Assembly: GCA_036505615.1 (NCBI GenBank)
Contig: DASXTB010000148.1
Coordinates: 1 to 13,663 of the forward strand
DNA length: 13,663 nucleotides
DNA from: DASXTB01 sp036505615
GTDB taxonomy: Bacteria > Acidobacteriota > UBA6911 > JACQSX01
Direction of reading: 5' to 3'
The position numbers were made by a program, and so were the translations under genes. The notes under the pieces were generated by a model. The model did not search any database and was not told the origin of the DNA. It saw only the letters and a list, made by a program, of their open reading frames with translations. Below, piece by piece: positions 1 through 6,863 of this stretch; positions within the stretch are counted from its first letter, which is position 1; the number at the start of each line of letters is the position of its first letter.

Positions 1-453
1 GTAAAAGCCATCTCTGTCCCGCGCCCATTCGAGCAGCAGCCAGTCAAGTTCAACATGGATCGGGAAACTAAACCGATTGGAGCTGCTTTCAAAAGACCGA
101 ATCTGAAGACCACTCTCCACGCATCGCTTAAATAATTGGAATGCCTGCCCTTGAATCAACTGGTAAAGCTCCTGCGCATTTAAGACTTTGTGGTGCAGGG
201 CGGTTTCTCCTAAAGCTGTTCCAGACTGCGCCGCTCGCCTTAATAACTTGTGTAACTCTCGCGAGTTAATGAATCCTTCTCTGACAAGGTGTTGGCCCAA
301 CCGGTCGCGCTCCGAATTTGAGGAGATGGCATTGATCGATCCATCCTGGAAGTAGATTTGGATGGCCTGTTCTTTGCCGGCTACCTTTAGACGCCCGGTT
401 TTGGTCGCCCTTTGAATTTTCCGAATATGATCAACGATACCGGTATGTTCCAT
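1..453 (-). CDS. DUF4388 (PATAN-like) domain protein, C-terminus beyond window edge
   Basis: The reading frame is open for 151 codons from the ATG at 453 to the left edge, so only the N-terminal part is seen. It starts MEHTGIVDHIRKIQ and continues with a basic segment ending TGRLKV, then IQIYFQDGSINAI at about residues 36-48 and LGQHLVREGFI at about 57-67. That short beta-rich pattern (small-residue turn, hydrophobic strand, F-x-D/G-G-x-I-x-A) is what the DUF4388/PATAN domain of two-component and gliding regulators looks like. No membrane segment is visible. The start lies 7 bases after the stop of the chain-length gene, so it is probably the last or a later gene of the EPS export operon and translationally coupled. 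Its own Shine-Dalgarno is weak. Its role in EPS control is inferred from position only, and the C-terminal effector domain is not visible. Confidence 0.72.
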   Translation of the reverse strand, partial: MEHTGIVDHIRKIQRATKTGRLKVAGKEQAIQIYFQDGSINAISSNSERDRLGQHLVREGFINSRELHKLLRRAAQSGTALGETALHHKVLNAQELYQLIQGQAFQLFKRCVESGLQIRSFESSSNRFSFPIHVELDWLLLEWARDRDGFY

Positions 454-460
454 CGACTTA

Positions 461-2074
461 TCACAAATTCGATAATCTGCCCAAGTATAGGGCCACTAAA
501 GCTTTCATTTTTGGTGCTGTACATAGAAGATACAGCAGGCCAATTGAAATAATGATTATTATAACAGGCGTCACAATCCTAACGATCTTTGTCTTCTTCT
601 CGTCCCGAAGTTCCTGCTCAGAGAGGATCTCTGGAATTTCAACAAGGACAGGCACACCCAAAAGCTTCTCTACTTCTTGTTGAGTCCACAACTTTTGATC
701 GACTACTTCAACACATAGCGCCGTAGCCAGACCTAACGCCAGGCTAAGGCAGAACCCCAGAAGGATGATCTTAGAGCGATGGGGTTTTGAAGGTTGAAAC
801 GGAAAATTTGGTGGATCCACAATCGTAAAGTGGGTTCCTTTGGTTTTGGTCTGGAGACTCTCGGCCAGTTTCGCCTGGGCAAGTTTGTTTTTTAGATCCT
901 CGTATTGCTTTTTGGATTCATCATAGCCCCGCAGAACGGAGGCAAGTTCCTGCTCTCTCTCGGGGGCGTTCTGCAGGCGTTGGGTGTTTTTTCCAATTTC
1001 CGCTTGAATCCAGTTTCTTTCGCGCTCGCGAATGCCAATCTCCGTTTTTACCTCACGCAATTGAGTAGCGAGATTCTGATAGACAGGATTAGGCTTAGTT
1101 ACTGTTTTGGATACTGTGCTTTCTGGTTTGTCAATCAAATCCCCGGGCGGTATCTCCTTTCGGAGGCGATCCAGTTCTGCTTTCAAGCGCTGAACATCCG
1201 GATGTTCTTCCTTATACTTGCTGGTCAGTTCCCGGTAAGCCCGTTCCTTAGCCCTGTATTCCGCAGCCAGCGTTGAGGATGCATCTTTGCCCGACGATCC
1301 GCGGTCCGCTACTTGTTCAAGGATGGTTGGGGGAGTCTCCGAGAGTTGCCTTTCGAGAGAAAGGCGAAGAGAAACGAATCGATCTAGCGCTTCCGTGTTG
1401 GTTTGCATCTGGGTTTGAAGGCGGTCGAGGGTTCTGAGAGTGGTCTCCGTTTGGTCGGGCAGCTCATAACGGTAGCGCGCCTTCACCTCCTTGACGGCCT
1501 GATCCGCTTGCTCCAGTCCTTTTGATACTTTCTCCAATTCGCTGTTGAGGAAATCTGTGGTGCCGGAAACCAGTTGCACTCTGTTGCGGTTGTCGTACTC
1601 GATGAATAAGGAAGCCAGGCGGCTGGTAATCTTCTGCGCGATCTGTGGGTCTTGATTCTGATAGGATATTCTAAAGCCGAGCACCGGAGAATCCAGGCCT
1701 CTCTCGGTTTCGAATTCGATATTAATATCGTTTCTCAAAGCGGTGACTCGCCTTTCGGCGTCCAGGCCTCGATAATTCTTCAGACCAGTTTCAAATTCGT
1801 TAATGATTCGGAGCAGGTTCGTACGGCTCAAAACAGCCTCCTGAATCTCCCTGAGTCGCTTCTCAATGCTGATATTGACGAAATCTTTTACAAAATCGCT
1901 GGGCAGCTCCGGTTCTACCAGGATTAATGTCTCCGAGACATAAATATCTGGAAGCAGGCGGCTCACAAAGATGACCATTGCTGTCAATAGCAGCAGAGGT
2001 GCGAGCGCCCACCATTTTCGCCGGGCGATGAGCGCTAAATAGTCTTCCAGACCGCTCAAACTGAGTTTCTTCAT
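461..2074 (-). CDS. Wzz/GumC-like polysaccharide chain-length determinant (XrtA-type)
   Basis: A 537-residue inner-membrane co-polymerase that would set EPS chain length and connect synthesis to export. Residues about 21-41 form a first membrane helix after a short basic cytoplasmic start. A Wzz-type domain follows (YVSETLILVEPELPSDFVKD near 45-64), then a long charged coiled coil in the periplasm (about 170-405). The proline-rich DPPNFPFQPSKPHR (420-433) precedes a second helix (about 434-456), the usual Wzz arrangement. The cytoplasmic DQKLWTQQEVEKLLGVPVLVEIP (459-481) resembles the linker found before BY-kinase domains, but no Walker A or kinase domain follows. A third hydrophobic helix (about 497-518) comes instead, as in the stand-alone chain-length proteins of XrtA-linked EPS loci. 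The start is set by GAGG eight bases upstream, and the ATG overlaps the stop of the beta-barrel gene as ATGA. A separate tyrosine kinase would be expected elsewhere. Confidence 0.9.
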   Translation of the reverse strand: MKKLSLSGLEDYLALIARRKWWALAPLLLLTAMVIFVSRLLPDIYVSETLILVEPELPSDFVKDFVNISIEKRLREIQEAVLSRTNLLRIINEFETGLKNYRGLDAERRVTALRNDINIEFETERGLDSPVLGFRISYQNQDPQIAQKITSRLASLFIEYDNRNRVQLVSGTTDFLNSELEKVSKGLEQADQAVKEVKARYRYELPDQTETTLRTLDRLQTQMQTNTEALDRFVSLRLSLERQLSETPPTILEQVADRGSSGKDASSTLAAEYRAKERAYRELTSKYKEEHPDVQRLKAELDRLRKEIPPGDLIDKPESTVSKTVTKPNPVYQNLATQLREVKTEIGIRERERNWIQAEIGKNTQRLQNAPEREQELASVLRGYDESKKQYEDLKNKLAQAKLAESLQTKTKGTHFTIVDPPNFPFQPSKPHRSKIILLGFCLSLALGLATALCVEVVDQKLWTQQEVEKLLGVPVLVEIPEILSEQELRDEKKTKIVRIVTPVIIIIISIGLLYLLCTAPKMKALVALYLGRLSNL

Positions 2075-3288
2075 TTTTCAAACCTCAGGAATTCAGGAAG
2101 AATGAATCTGATAGATACGAATATCCGTCTTCGCTCCACGTCGAAAATGTCGGTGCCTTTCTGTTTTTGATAACTGCCACCCAAATTAAGGGCCCAATGA
2201 CTATTCAGAATCAAATTGAGCGCCAGGGAAGCGGCCACTCCCCGACTCGCCACTGGATTGTCCAGCCGTTGGCGGGCATTATAAAGCGAAACAGCACTAT
2301 TCAATGTGGTTCTCCTTCCGAGGAGAAGAAAGTAGTACACACCCAGATCCTGCGTGTCCGAGATGGATCCTATTCCGAAGCTCGACCCGGATCTACGATG
2401 GTAAGTAAGCGATATTCGATCATTTTCGAAGGATTTAGTGATGCTCAAAGAAGCATTGTAGCCGGGAAATTTTGAATTTCCCTTCAAGGATTCTGTGTAA
2501 GCCGGCCCTGCGCTTAAACTAGCTGAAAGGCTCTTGCTCATCTGGTGGGATATCCCGATGTCTGCATTGTGAGTCCGGGCGCCGTCAAAATCTCGAAAAT
2601 TATATTGGTATAGGGAATATCCCAGATTCCAAGACGTCCGCTGGTTGATCCTTCGTACATAAAGGAGACTTCCATTGGAAGCGGTCTGATCCGAGAGATG
2701 CACGCTCACGACAGGTTTTTTTTCATAGTTGCGAATAAACTGACCGAGAGCAAACGATAATGCGGATTTTGGGTTGAAGGTATAGTCAAAACTGACAGAG
2801 GCAGTATTAGCCTGGCTATCGGTGCGAAGGGCCGCAATGTCGGAACGGGGAAAGAGGCCTTCAGGAGAGACAGTAGTTCCTCTAAACAGGTTAAACGTTA
2901 TGAAATCTGGAGAGCGGATATATGTATCTGAGAATCTCATTTTCAGGTTCTGCGTCAACGCAGCGTTTACGTTTCCTTCAAACGCTTGCGATTCGGAGTC
3001 CAAGTCCAGCTCAGAGCGGCCCACTCGGTTGACGCCGAGGGCGTAAGAGAGCTGAAAGTCTACTCGGGGAGCTTTGTAATTCATGAAGATCGAGGGATAA
3101 AGCCCGTAGACAAGCTTGAAATTCTTGGCCTGATTCGGCACGATGCCCAGGCCATTCACCGATGGGTTGTCGTCCGCCGCGGCTACAAAGTCGACTGTGC
3201 TCCTAAATGTGTAGATCCCGCCGGCCCATACAGGCTCGGCTGACTGGATGAAAATCGCGAATGTCAAAAATGCCTTCAATTTCCGCAT
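2071..3288 (-). CDS. Outer-membrane beta-barrel protein of EPS export
   Basis: A 405-residue protein with an N-terminal signal peptide (MRKLKAFLTFAIF then SAEPVWA, probable cleavage after about residue 22). The rest is alternating polar/hydrophobic beta strands with aromatic girdles (for example FKLVYGLYPSIFMNYKA, RISLTYHRRSG, HWALNLGGSYQ, RRIFVSIRFILP), typical of a 14-18 strand outer-membrane barrel. The sequence and location between a Wza-like and a Wzz-like gene resemble the barrel proteins of XrtA/EpsL-type loci, which may form the outer-membrane exit for polysaccharide when the Wza-like protein has no C-terminal barrel-forming helix. It starts 68 bases after the SLBB gene and its stop overlaps the next start. 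The Shine-Dalgarno is weak (GGA about nine bases before ATG). The family assignment is moderately sure; the function in this organism is inferred. Confidence 0.8.
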   Translation of the reverse strand: MRKLKAFLTFAIFIQSAEPVWAGGIYTFRSTVDFVAAADDNPSVNGLGIVPNQAKNFKLVYGLYPSIFMNYKAPRVDFQLSYALGVNRVGRSELDLDSESQAFEGNVNAALTQNLKMRFSDTYIRSPDFITFNLFRGTTVSPEGLFPRSDIAALRTDSQANTASVSFDYTFNPKSALSFALGQFIRNYEKKPVVSVHLSDQTASNGSLLYVRRINQRTSWNLGYSLYQYNFRDFDGARTHNADIGISHQMSKSLSASLSAGPAYTESLKGNSKFPGYNASLSITKSFENDRISLTYHRRSGSSFGIGSISDTQDLGVYYFLLLGRRTTLNSAVSLYNARQRLDNPVASRGVAASLALNLILNSHWALNLGGSYQKQKGTDIFDVERRRIFVSIRFILPEFLRFEK

Positions 3289-3356
3289 TAACTGTCCGTG
3301 GCACCTTTTATTCCGCGCGTCGAACCGGGGTCCAGACAGCGCCGGCGGGCCGTTTG

Positions 3357-3953
3357 TTAGGGAACAACTACAACATCTCCTGGGTCGAGAAGAATATTGT
3401 CGTCCGGTTTTTTTCCTTTAATCACGTCTTTGTAATCAAAACGGAAGATGACGTGTTCCTTCCCATTCGTGCGAACGATGGTGATTTCTGATTCTTTGGC
3501 GTAGTCCTGAAAACCTCCCGCCAGAGTTAGGGCTTGGAGAGCAGATATTGGCTTTTCGGCAGTGAAGCTCCCAGGCTTCTGAACCTTCCCTATCACATAA
3601 ACCTTGTAATGCTGAATTGTATCGACGATAACAGTAACATTGGGAGCGGTGATGTACTCTTTGAGGCGGGTTTCTATCCGTTGTTTCAGTTCACCAGGCG
3701 TGGTACCGGCAGCGATGAGATCCTGGACCAACGGAAATGAAATTCGGCCGTCAGGCCGAACAAGAACCTTGCGTGACAGCTCCGGCTCCTTCCAAACAAA
3801 AATTTCGAGGATGTCGTTCGATTGAATGATATAGGGAGGCGCATCCAGAACCTTGTCGCCTTGTTCCCCAACAAGATTAGCCGGCCACAGGATCAGCAGG
3901 ATAAAAATACTTGCTATGCTCGATCTCAACGAGCTGATCAAGTCTCTTGTCAT
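3357..3953 (-). CDS. Polysaccharide export protein, Wza-like (Poly_export + SLBB)
   Basis: A periplasmic/outer-membrane polysaccharide export protein of 198 residues. It has a signal sequence (MTRDLISSLRSS then a hydrophobic run to about residue 28). A Poly_export domain covers about 39-112, with the diagnostic YIIQSNDILEIFVWKEPELS and VLVRPDGRISFPLVQDL. One SLBB domain follows (about 115-165: VYVIGKVQKPGSF, ALTLAGGFQDYAKES). It ends LLDPGDVVVVP, as in short XrtA-type Wza relatives. There is no cysteine at the signal-peptide end, so it is not an obvious lipoprotein, unlike E. coli Wza. I chose the ATG at 3953 because AAGAG lies just upstream and this places the start 10 bases after the EBP stop. 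An in-frame ATG at 3989 would add 12 basic residues and overlap the EBP gene. It likely works with the barrel and chain-length proteins encoded next. Confidence 0.9.
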   Translation of the reverse strand: MTRDLISSLRSSIASIFILLILWPANLVGEQGDKVLDAPPYIIQSNDILEIFVWKEPELSRKVLVRPDGRISFPLVQDLIAAGTTPGELKQRIETRLKEYITAPNVTVIVDTIQHYKVYVIGKVQKPGSFTAEKPISALQALTLAGGFQDYAKESEITIVRTNGKEHVIFRFDYKDVIKGKKPDDNILLDPGDVVVVP

Positions 3954-3963
3954 TCTCACTCTT

Positions 3964-4908
3964 TTAATTGCCGGCCTTCTCAATTTCAAATTTTCTTATC
4001 TTACTCAATAGAGACCGGTAACTGATTTTCAGCATGCGAGCGGTCTTCTTCCGGTTCCAGCCGTTCTGCTGCAGAACGCTCGAAATCACTCTTCTTTCTG
4101 TTTCTTCTTCTGCCATTCGACCTATTTGTACCAAGGAGGGCCTCTTGTCATTCTGCCTCTGGCAGCGTTTAACTCTGATACGGAGATTGTCAAAACATGA
4201 ACTCTCCTGGAATAGAACTAGGTTTTTTATGAAATTCTCCAGTTCTCGGACATTCCCTGGCCAGTCATACATGGCCATCAACCTGTAATCTTCCGTGGTG
4301 ATCATCGGTAAGTGACTTTTGGTAAACTGATTTCTATACTTATGGATAAAGAGCTCCACAAGCGCGGGTATATCCTCCTTCCGTTCTCTCAGTGGAGGAA
4401 CCTGCACATGGACCACGTTGAGCCGGTAGAAGAGATCCTGCCGAAAGGCGGCCTTTTCCACTTCTTGAACCAAGTCCTTGTTCGTCGCGGCCAAGATTCG
4501 TACATCCACAGTGACGGGCTCGTTTTTGCCCAGCGGGATGAATTCGCCCTCTTGCAGTATATGTAGAAGCTTGCCCTGAGAGTTTCGATCAAGTTCACTG
4601 ATTTCGTCAAAGAAAAGGGTCCCCTTGTGCGCTTCCCCAATACGTCCTTTCTTATCGCCTTCCGCGCCGGTGAACGCCCCCCTCTGATATCCAAACAGTT
4701 CGCTCTCCAGCAATCTATCAGGTATGGCAGCTGAATTAATTTTGATAAACGGCTGCCCGCTGCGATTTGATTTCGAGGCGATCTCGCGGGCGATGACTTC
4801 CTTTCCCACTCCAGTCTCTCCGGTAATTAGGACGGTAAAATCTGTCGGTGCAACTCGATCCACGATGGCACTAATTCGTTGCATTACCAGACTGTCAAAA
4901 TCCAGCAT
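3964..4908 (-). CDS. Sigma54-dependent enhancer-binding transcriptional activator without sensory domain
   Basis: A 314-residue bacterial EBP that would use ATP hydrolysis to open sigma54 promoters. The AAA+ domain starts almost at residue 1. It has Walker A GETGVGKE (30-37), the sigma54-contacting GAFTGA loop (77-82), Walker B TLFFDEI (97-103), ATN (141-143), the arginine-finger segment FRQDLFYRLNV (155-165) and WPGNVREL (216-223). A Fis-type helix-turn-helix occupies about 268-308 (NRKKTARMLKISYRSLLSKIRKF). Unlike NtrC or PrsR types there is no receiver, PAS or GAF domain; it resembles PspF in layout. The start is fixed by AAGGGAG four bases before ATG and by an in-frame TGA 21 bases upstream. 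It opens the export operon and lies directly behind a sigma54 promoter candidate, so self-activation is likely. How it is switched on is not visible; a partner protein that inhibits it, as PspA does PspF, is possible. Confidence 0.95.
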   Translation of the reverse strand: MLDFDSLVMQRISAIVDRVAPTDFTVLITGETGVGKEVIAREIASKSNRSGQPFIKINSAAIPDRLLESELFGYQRGAFTGAEGDKKGRIGEAHKGTLFFDEISELDRNSQGKLLHILQEGEFIPLGKNEPVTVDVRILAATNKDLVQEVEKAAFRQDLFYRLNVVHVQVPPLRERKEDIPALVELFIHKYRNQFTKSHLPMITTEDYRLMAMYDWPGNVRELENFIKNLVLFQESSCFDNLRIRVKRCQRQNDKRPSLVQIGRMAEEETERRVISSVLQQNGWNRKKTARMLKISYRSLLSKIRKFEIEKAGN

Positions 4909-4912
4909 CCGA

Positions 4913-4919
4913 CTCCCTT
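4913..4919 (-). promoter_or_regulatory. Ribosome binding site of the EBP gene
   Basis: The minus strand reads AAGGGAG followed by TCGG and ATG. It is the strongest Shine-Dalgarno-like site in the left operon and decides the start at 4908. Confidence 0.7.
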
Positions 4920-4941
4920 GTCGAGATCATCTTCGTGTCAA

Positions 4942-4957
4942 AGCAAATCCCGTTCCA
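4942..4957 (-). promoter_or_regulatory. Sigma54 (RpoN) promoter of the EPS export operon
   Basis: The minus strand reads TGGAACGGGATTTGCT. Against the known consensus TGGCACG-N4-TTGCW there is one mismatch (A for C). The -24 GG and -12 GC dinucleotides are exactly 10 bases apart. The expected transcription start is near 4931, giving a leader of about 23 bases that carries the AAGGGAG site of the EBP gene. Being immediately before a gene for a sigma54 activator makes a chance match less likely. Confidence 0.75.
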
Positions 4958-5057
4958 GATTTCCCCGAGACATCCATCGTCGGGATAAGTTCAAGCAAAG
5001 GCGTTAGTTAGTGATTTTCAGCCGCTGACTCTAATGTGGAGGGAATTTTTTAATTAC

Positions 5058-5075
5058 TGGGTAACGGGTTACCCA
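5058..5075. promoter_or_regulatory. Perfect dyad, candidate enhancer (UAS) for the EBP
   Basis: TGGGTAAC-GG-GTTACCCA is a perfect inverted repeat with 8-base arms and a 2-base spacer. Its centre lies about 135 bases upstream of the predicted sigma54 transcription start, the usual distance for an EBP upstream activating sequence. The Fis-type DNA-binding domain of the EBP would bind such a dyad as a dimer. An AT-rich stretch at about 5045-5057, between dyad and promoter, could help DNA bending. A weak second resemblance (shared AACGGGT) is at 5138-5144. Binding by this particular protein is inferred. Confidence 0.6.
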
Positions 5076-5148
5076 CTTCAAAGGAAGCAAACCGGAGAAA
5101 CTGTTGCGTCAAAGAAACCGGGGACTCCATTACGTAAAACGGGTAGAT

Positions 5149-5796
5149 TCACAACGTTCTGGTCGCCACGCCCAGCACCTTGTATTCCTTTACCATCTTG
5201 TTTATCCGGAAGCCGAATTTTGTAACTTCATTCAGCGAGGCAATGTTGTCCTTACGAACATAGGCGATGGCGGTCTTGTAACCATCATTGGCGGCAATGT
5301 CTAAGAGCCCTGCCATAACCGTCGGGAAAACGCCACGCCGCCTAAATGCGGGAAATGTAAACGCGTTTTCAATCATCACCTCATCGTCCTTCAGAGGGTA
5401 GAATTTCCTGCGGAAGTTCTTTTGGATCAGTGGGTTCTCACGTGGATATATCAGCCACATGATATGAGCGACCTTACCGTCAGTCGTTTTAGCCGCGTAA
5501 CAGTTACGAAAGCCGGATTTATAGAATAGCAATCTCGAAATAATATCTTTCCTCGAGTAGGCATCCATGGACCCGACGTTCTTGACGATCGACTCAAGAT
5601 CCCCGTTATCCAACAATTGAATCGACAGTTCTCGTTTGGTGGTATTTGTCAAATTCAAGCCTGCAAGCTTGCAGCTCAGTATATAGTAGTGATTAATTCG
5701 CGCTAAATTATCACGCAATAACTTGAAAGCAGCCCGGCACCCCAAAAGAGAAGCCAAATCATTTAGACTTAACTGACCCACCATTAAATCTGCCAA
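5149..5796 (-). CDS. GNAT-family N-acetyltransferase
   Basis: A cytoplasmic acyl-CoA dependent transferase of about 215 residues. The C-terminal half carries the GNAT core: ENAFTFPAFRRRGVFPTVM (143-161) is motif A with the acetyl-CoA pyrophosphate-binding R-x-x-G-type loop (RRRG, 152-155). YVRKDNIASLNEVTKFGF (179-196) is the motif B region with the conserved Asn-x-x-Ser of GNATs. The N-terminal half is not recognised. Within an EPS locus the substrate may be an amino-sugar nucleotide or a peptide-like substituent, but this is inference. The start is uncertain: TTG at 5796 is 11 bases after AAGGAG. An ATG nearer that site at 5803 is in another frame and stops after 14 codons, and an in-frame ATG at 5784 has no ribosome site. 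The nearest neighbours are the aldo/keto reductase (111 bases upstream) and the EPS export operon (240 bases downstream). Confidence 0.78.
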   Translation of the reverse strand: MADLMVGQLSLNDLASLLGCRAAFKLLRDNLARINHYYILSCKLAGLNLTNTTKRELSIQLLDNGDLESIVKNVGSMDAYSRKDIISRLLFYKSGFRNCYAAKTTDGKVAHIMWLIYPRENPLIQKNFRRKFYPLKDDEVMIENAFTFPAFRRRGVFPTVMAGLLDIAANDGYKTAIAYVRKDNIASLNEVTKFGFRINKMVKEYKVLGVATRTL

Positions 5797-5907
5797 TGTA
5801 CATCTCTCTCCTTAAAACTAATTCTACTTTGGGGGTCAAGGTGGAAACTGTGAAACTACGGTCGTATTGGTCTTCGCCTGAGGCCTGTGCTCTTCGGTTG
5901 CAATGTG

Positions 5908-6792
5908 TCACTGTATGTAGCCAAGTTTTTGGCCAACGCAACGAGCTGCGCGCCGTAGTGCGGCTTCGGCGCGGCCACGCCGTTTAAACCGAATGCCTTC
6001 ATCAAGCAACCTGAGCTCGCCGGCTGACAGCCGCCAGTTAGACGCCTTACAGTTTTCCACAACGTGGCCGATCGAATTGGACTTGGGAATGGCGATAACT
6101 GGGCTCTTCGAGATACACCAATTCAATGCTACTTGGGATTGCGTTTTGCCGGTCATAGCCGCGACCTTACTGAGGATTCCATGGGGATCGCGCCCTTTGA
6201 TGTTCTGTATGCCCCGGGCTAGGGGGCTGTAGGCGATTACAGTGATATTATTTTGGCGGCAATAAGTTAAAAGCCTTACTTCTATGCTCCTGTCTATAAG
6301 GCTGTAACGGACTTGATTGGAAACGATAGAGTGTTTGCGAAGTACGGCTCGAGCTTGTTTCAGTTCGACCAGCGAAAAGTTGCTTACCCCGATGAATCGC
6401 ACTTTGCCCCTGTCTACCAGGTCCTCCATCGCTCCCATAGTCTCGTCAATGGGCACAGCGCAATTAGGCCAGTGAAGCTGGTACAAATCAATGTGGTCGA
6501 TCTGTAGTCGTTGGAGGCTCCTGTCTGCGGCCGATATCACGTCAGAATGCTTGAAGTGTCTTGGTGAGATCTTCGTCGCTACGAATACTTGGTCCCTGAT
6601 GCCCCTCAAGCTTTTGCCGACAATCTCTTCAGTCCCGTAGGATTCGGCTGTGTCTATTAGGCACGCCCCCAAAGCTATTCCTTCCCTGAGAGGCCCGACA
6701 CCGCCTTTATACTGCCAGGTGCCCAGCCCAATCACGGGCAATCTGACGCCCGTTGCTCCCAGCTCTTTGTATTCCATAGGCTCAGGCCCCAT
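5908..6792 (-). CDS. Aldo/keto reductase
   Basis: An NADPH-dependent carbonyl reductase with a TIM-barrel fold, 294 residues, normal length for the family. The catalytic tetrad is visible: Asp47 and Tyr52 in LIDTAESYG, Lys74 in VATKIS, His107 in YQLHWP. GVSNFS (135-140), SNQVRYSLIDR (158-168), AYSPLARG (187-194) and the cofactor-phosphate site IPKSNSIGHVVENC (235-248) complete it. The C-terminal 30 residues are arginine- and alanine-rich and less typical. The start may be ATG 6792 (AGGG eight bases upstream) or ATG 6777, which gives MEYKELGATGVRL, a very usual AKR beginning. In an EPS cluster it may reduce a keto-sugar or another keto intermediate. The substrate is unknown. Confidence 0.93.
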   Translation of the reverse strand: MGPEPMEYKELGATGVRLPVIGLGTWQYKGGVGPLREGIALGACLIDTAESYGTEEIVGKSLRGIRDQVFVATKISPRHFKHSDVISAADRSLQRLQIDHIDLYQLHWPNCAVPIDETMGAMEDLVDRGKVRFIGVSNFSLVELKQARAVLRKHSIVSNQVRYSLIDRSIEVRLLTYCRQNNITVIAYSPLARGIQNIKGRDPHGILSKVAAMTGKTQSQVALNWCISKSPVIAIPKSNSIGHVVENCKASNWRLSAGELRLLDEGIRFKRRGRAEAALRRAARCVGQKLGYIQ

Positions 6793-6842
6793 TCAAGCAA
6801 CCCTACATCGTGCCCGCTGAACGCAAAGTGTGAGGACTTAGT

Positions 6843-6856
6843 CCGGATTATTCACA
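6843..6856 (-). repeat. Intergenic repeat copy C (TRTGAATRATSCRG family)
   Basis: The minus strand reads TGTGAATAATCCGG followed by ACTAAG, starting 7 bases after the TAG of the ATP-grasp gene. CTGTGAATAATCC (13 bases) is identical to copy A behind the FkbM gene, but in opposite orientation relative to the preceding gene. It has no inverted partner nearby. Confidence 0.45.
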
Positions 6857-6863
6857 GACCGCG

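Noticed and set aside
905..1276. Plus-strand open frame of 123 codons
   Set aside because: It is antisense to the periplasmic coiled coil of the chain-length gene and shows no domain or ribosome binding site.
3299..3315. TGGCAC on the plus strand resembling a sigma54 -24 box
   Set aside because: The -12 position reads ATTCC rather than TTGC, and it points away from every gene.
4909..5148. Possible decayed receiver domain in front of the EBP
   Set aside because: The minus-strand frames carry several stops and no receiver motifs, so the gap looks regulatory rather than coding.
5797..5907. Possible sigma70 promoter (TTGACC and TTTAAG) before the GNAT gene
   Set aside because: The -10 match is poor and it overlaps the ribosome binding site, leaving no room for a leader.
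6796..6815. GGGCACG and TTGCT on the minus strand before the aldo/keto reductase
   Set aside because: The spacing is 8 rather than 4 bases between the two elements, so it does not fit a sigma54 promoter.
6832..6842. GGACT-A-AGTCC dyad after repeat copy C
   Set aside because: Only 5-base arms and a single occurrence, so too short to stand out from chance.
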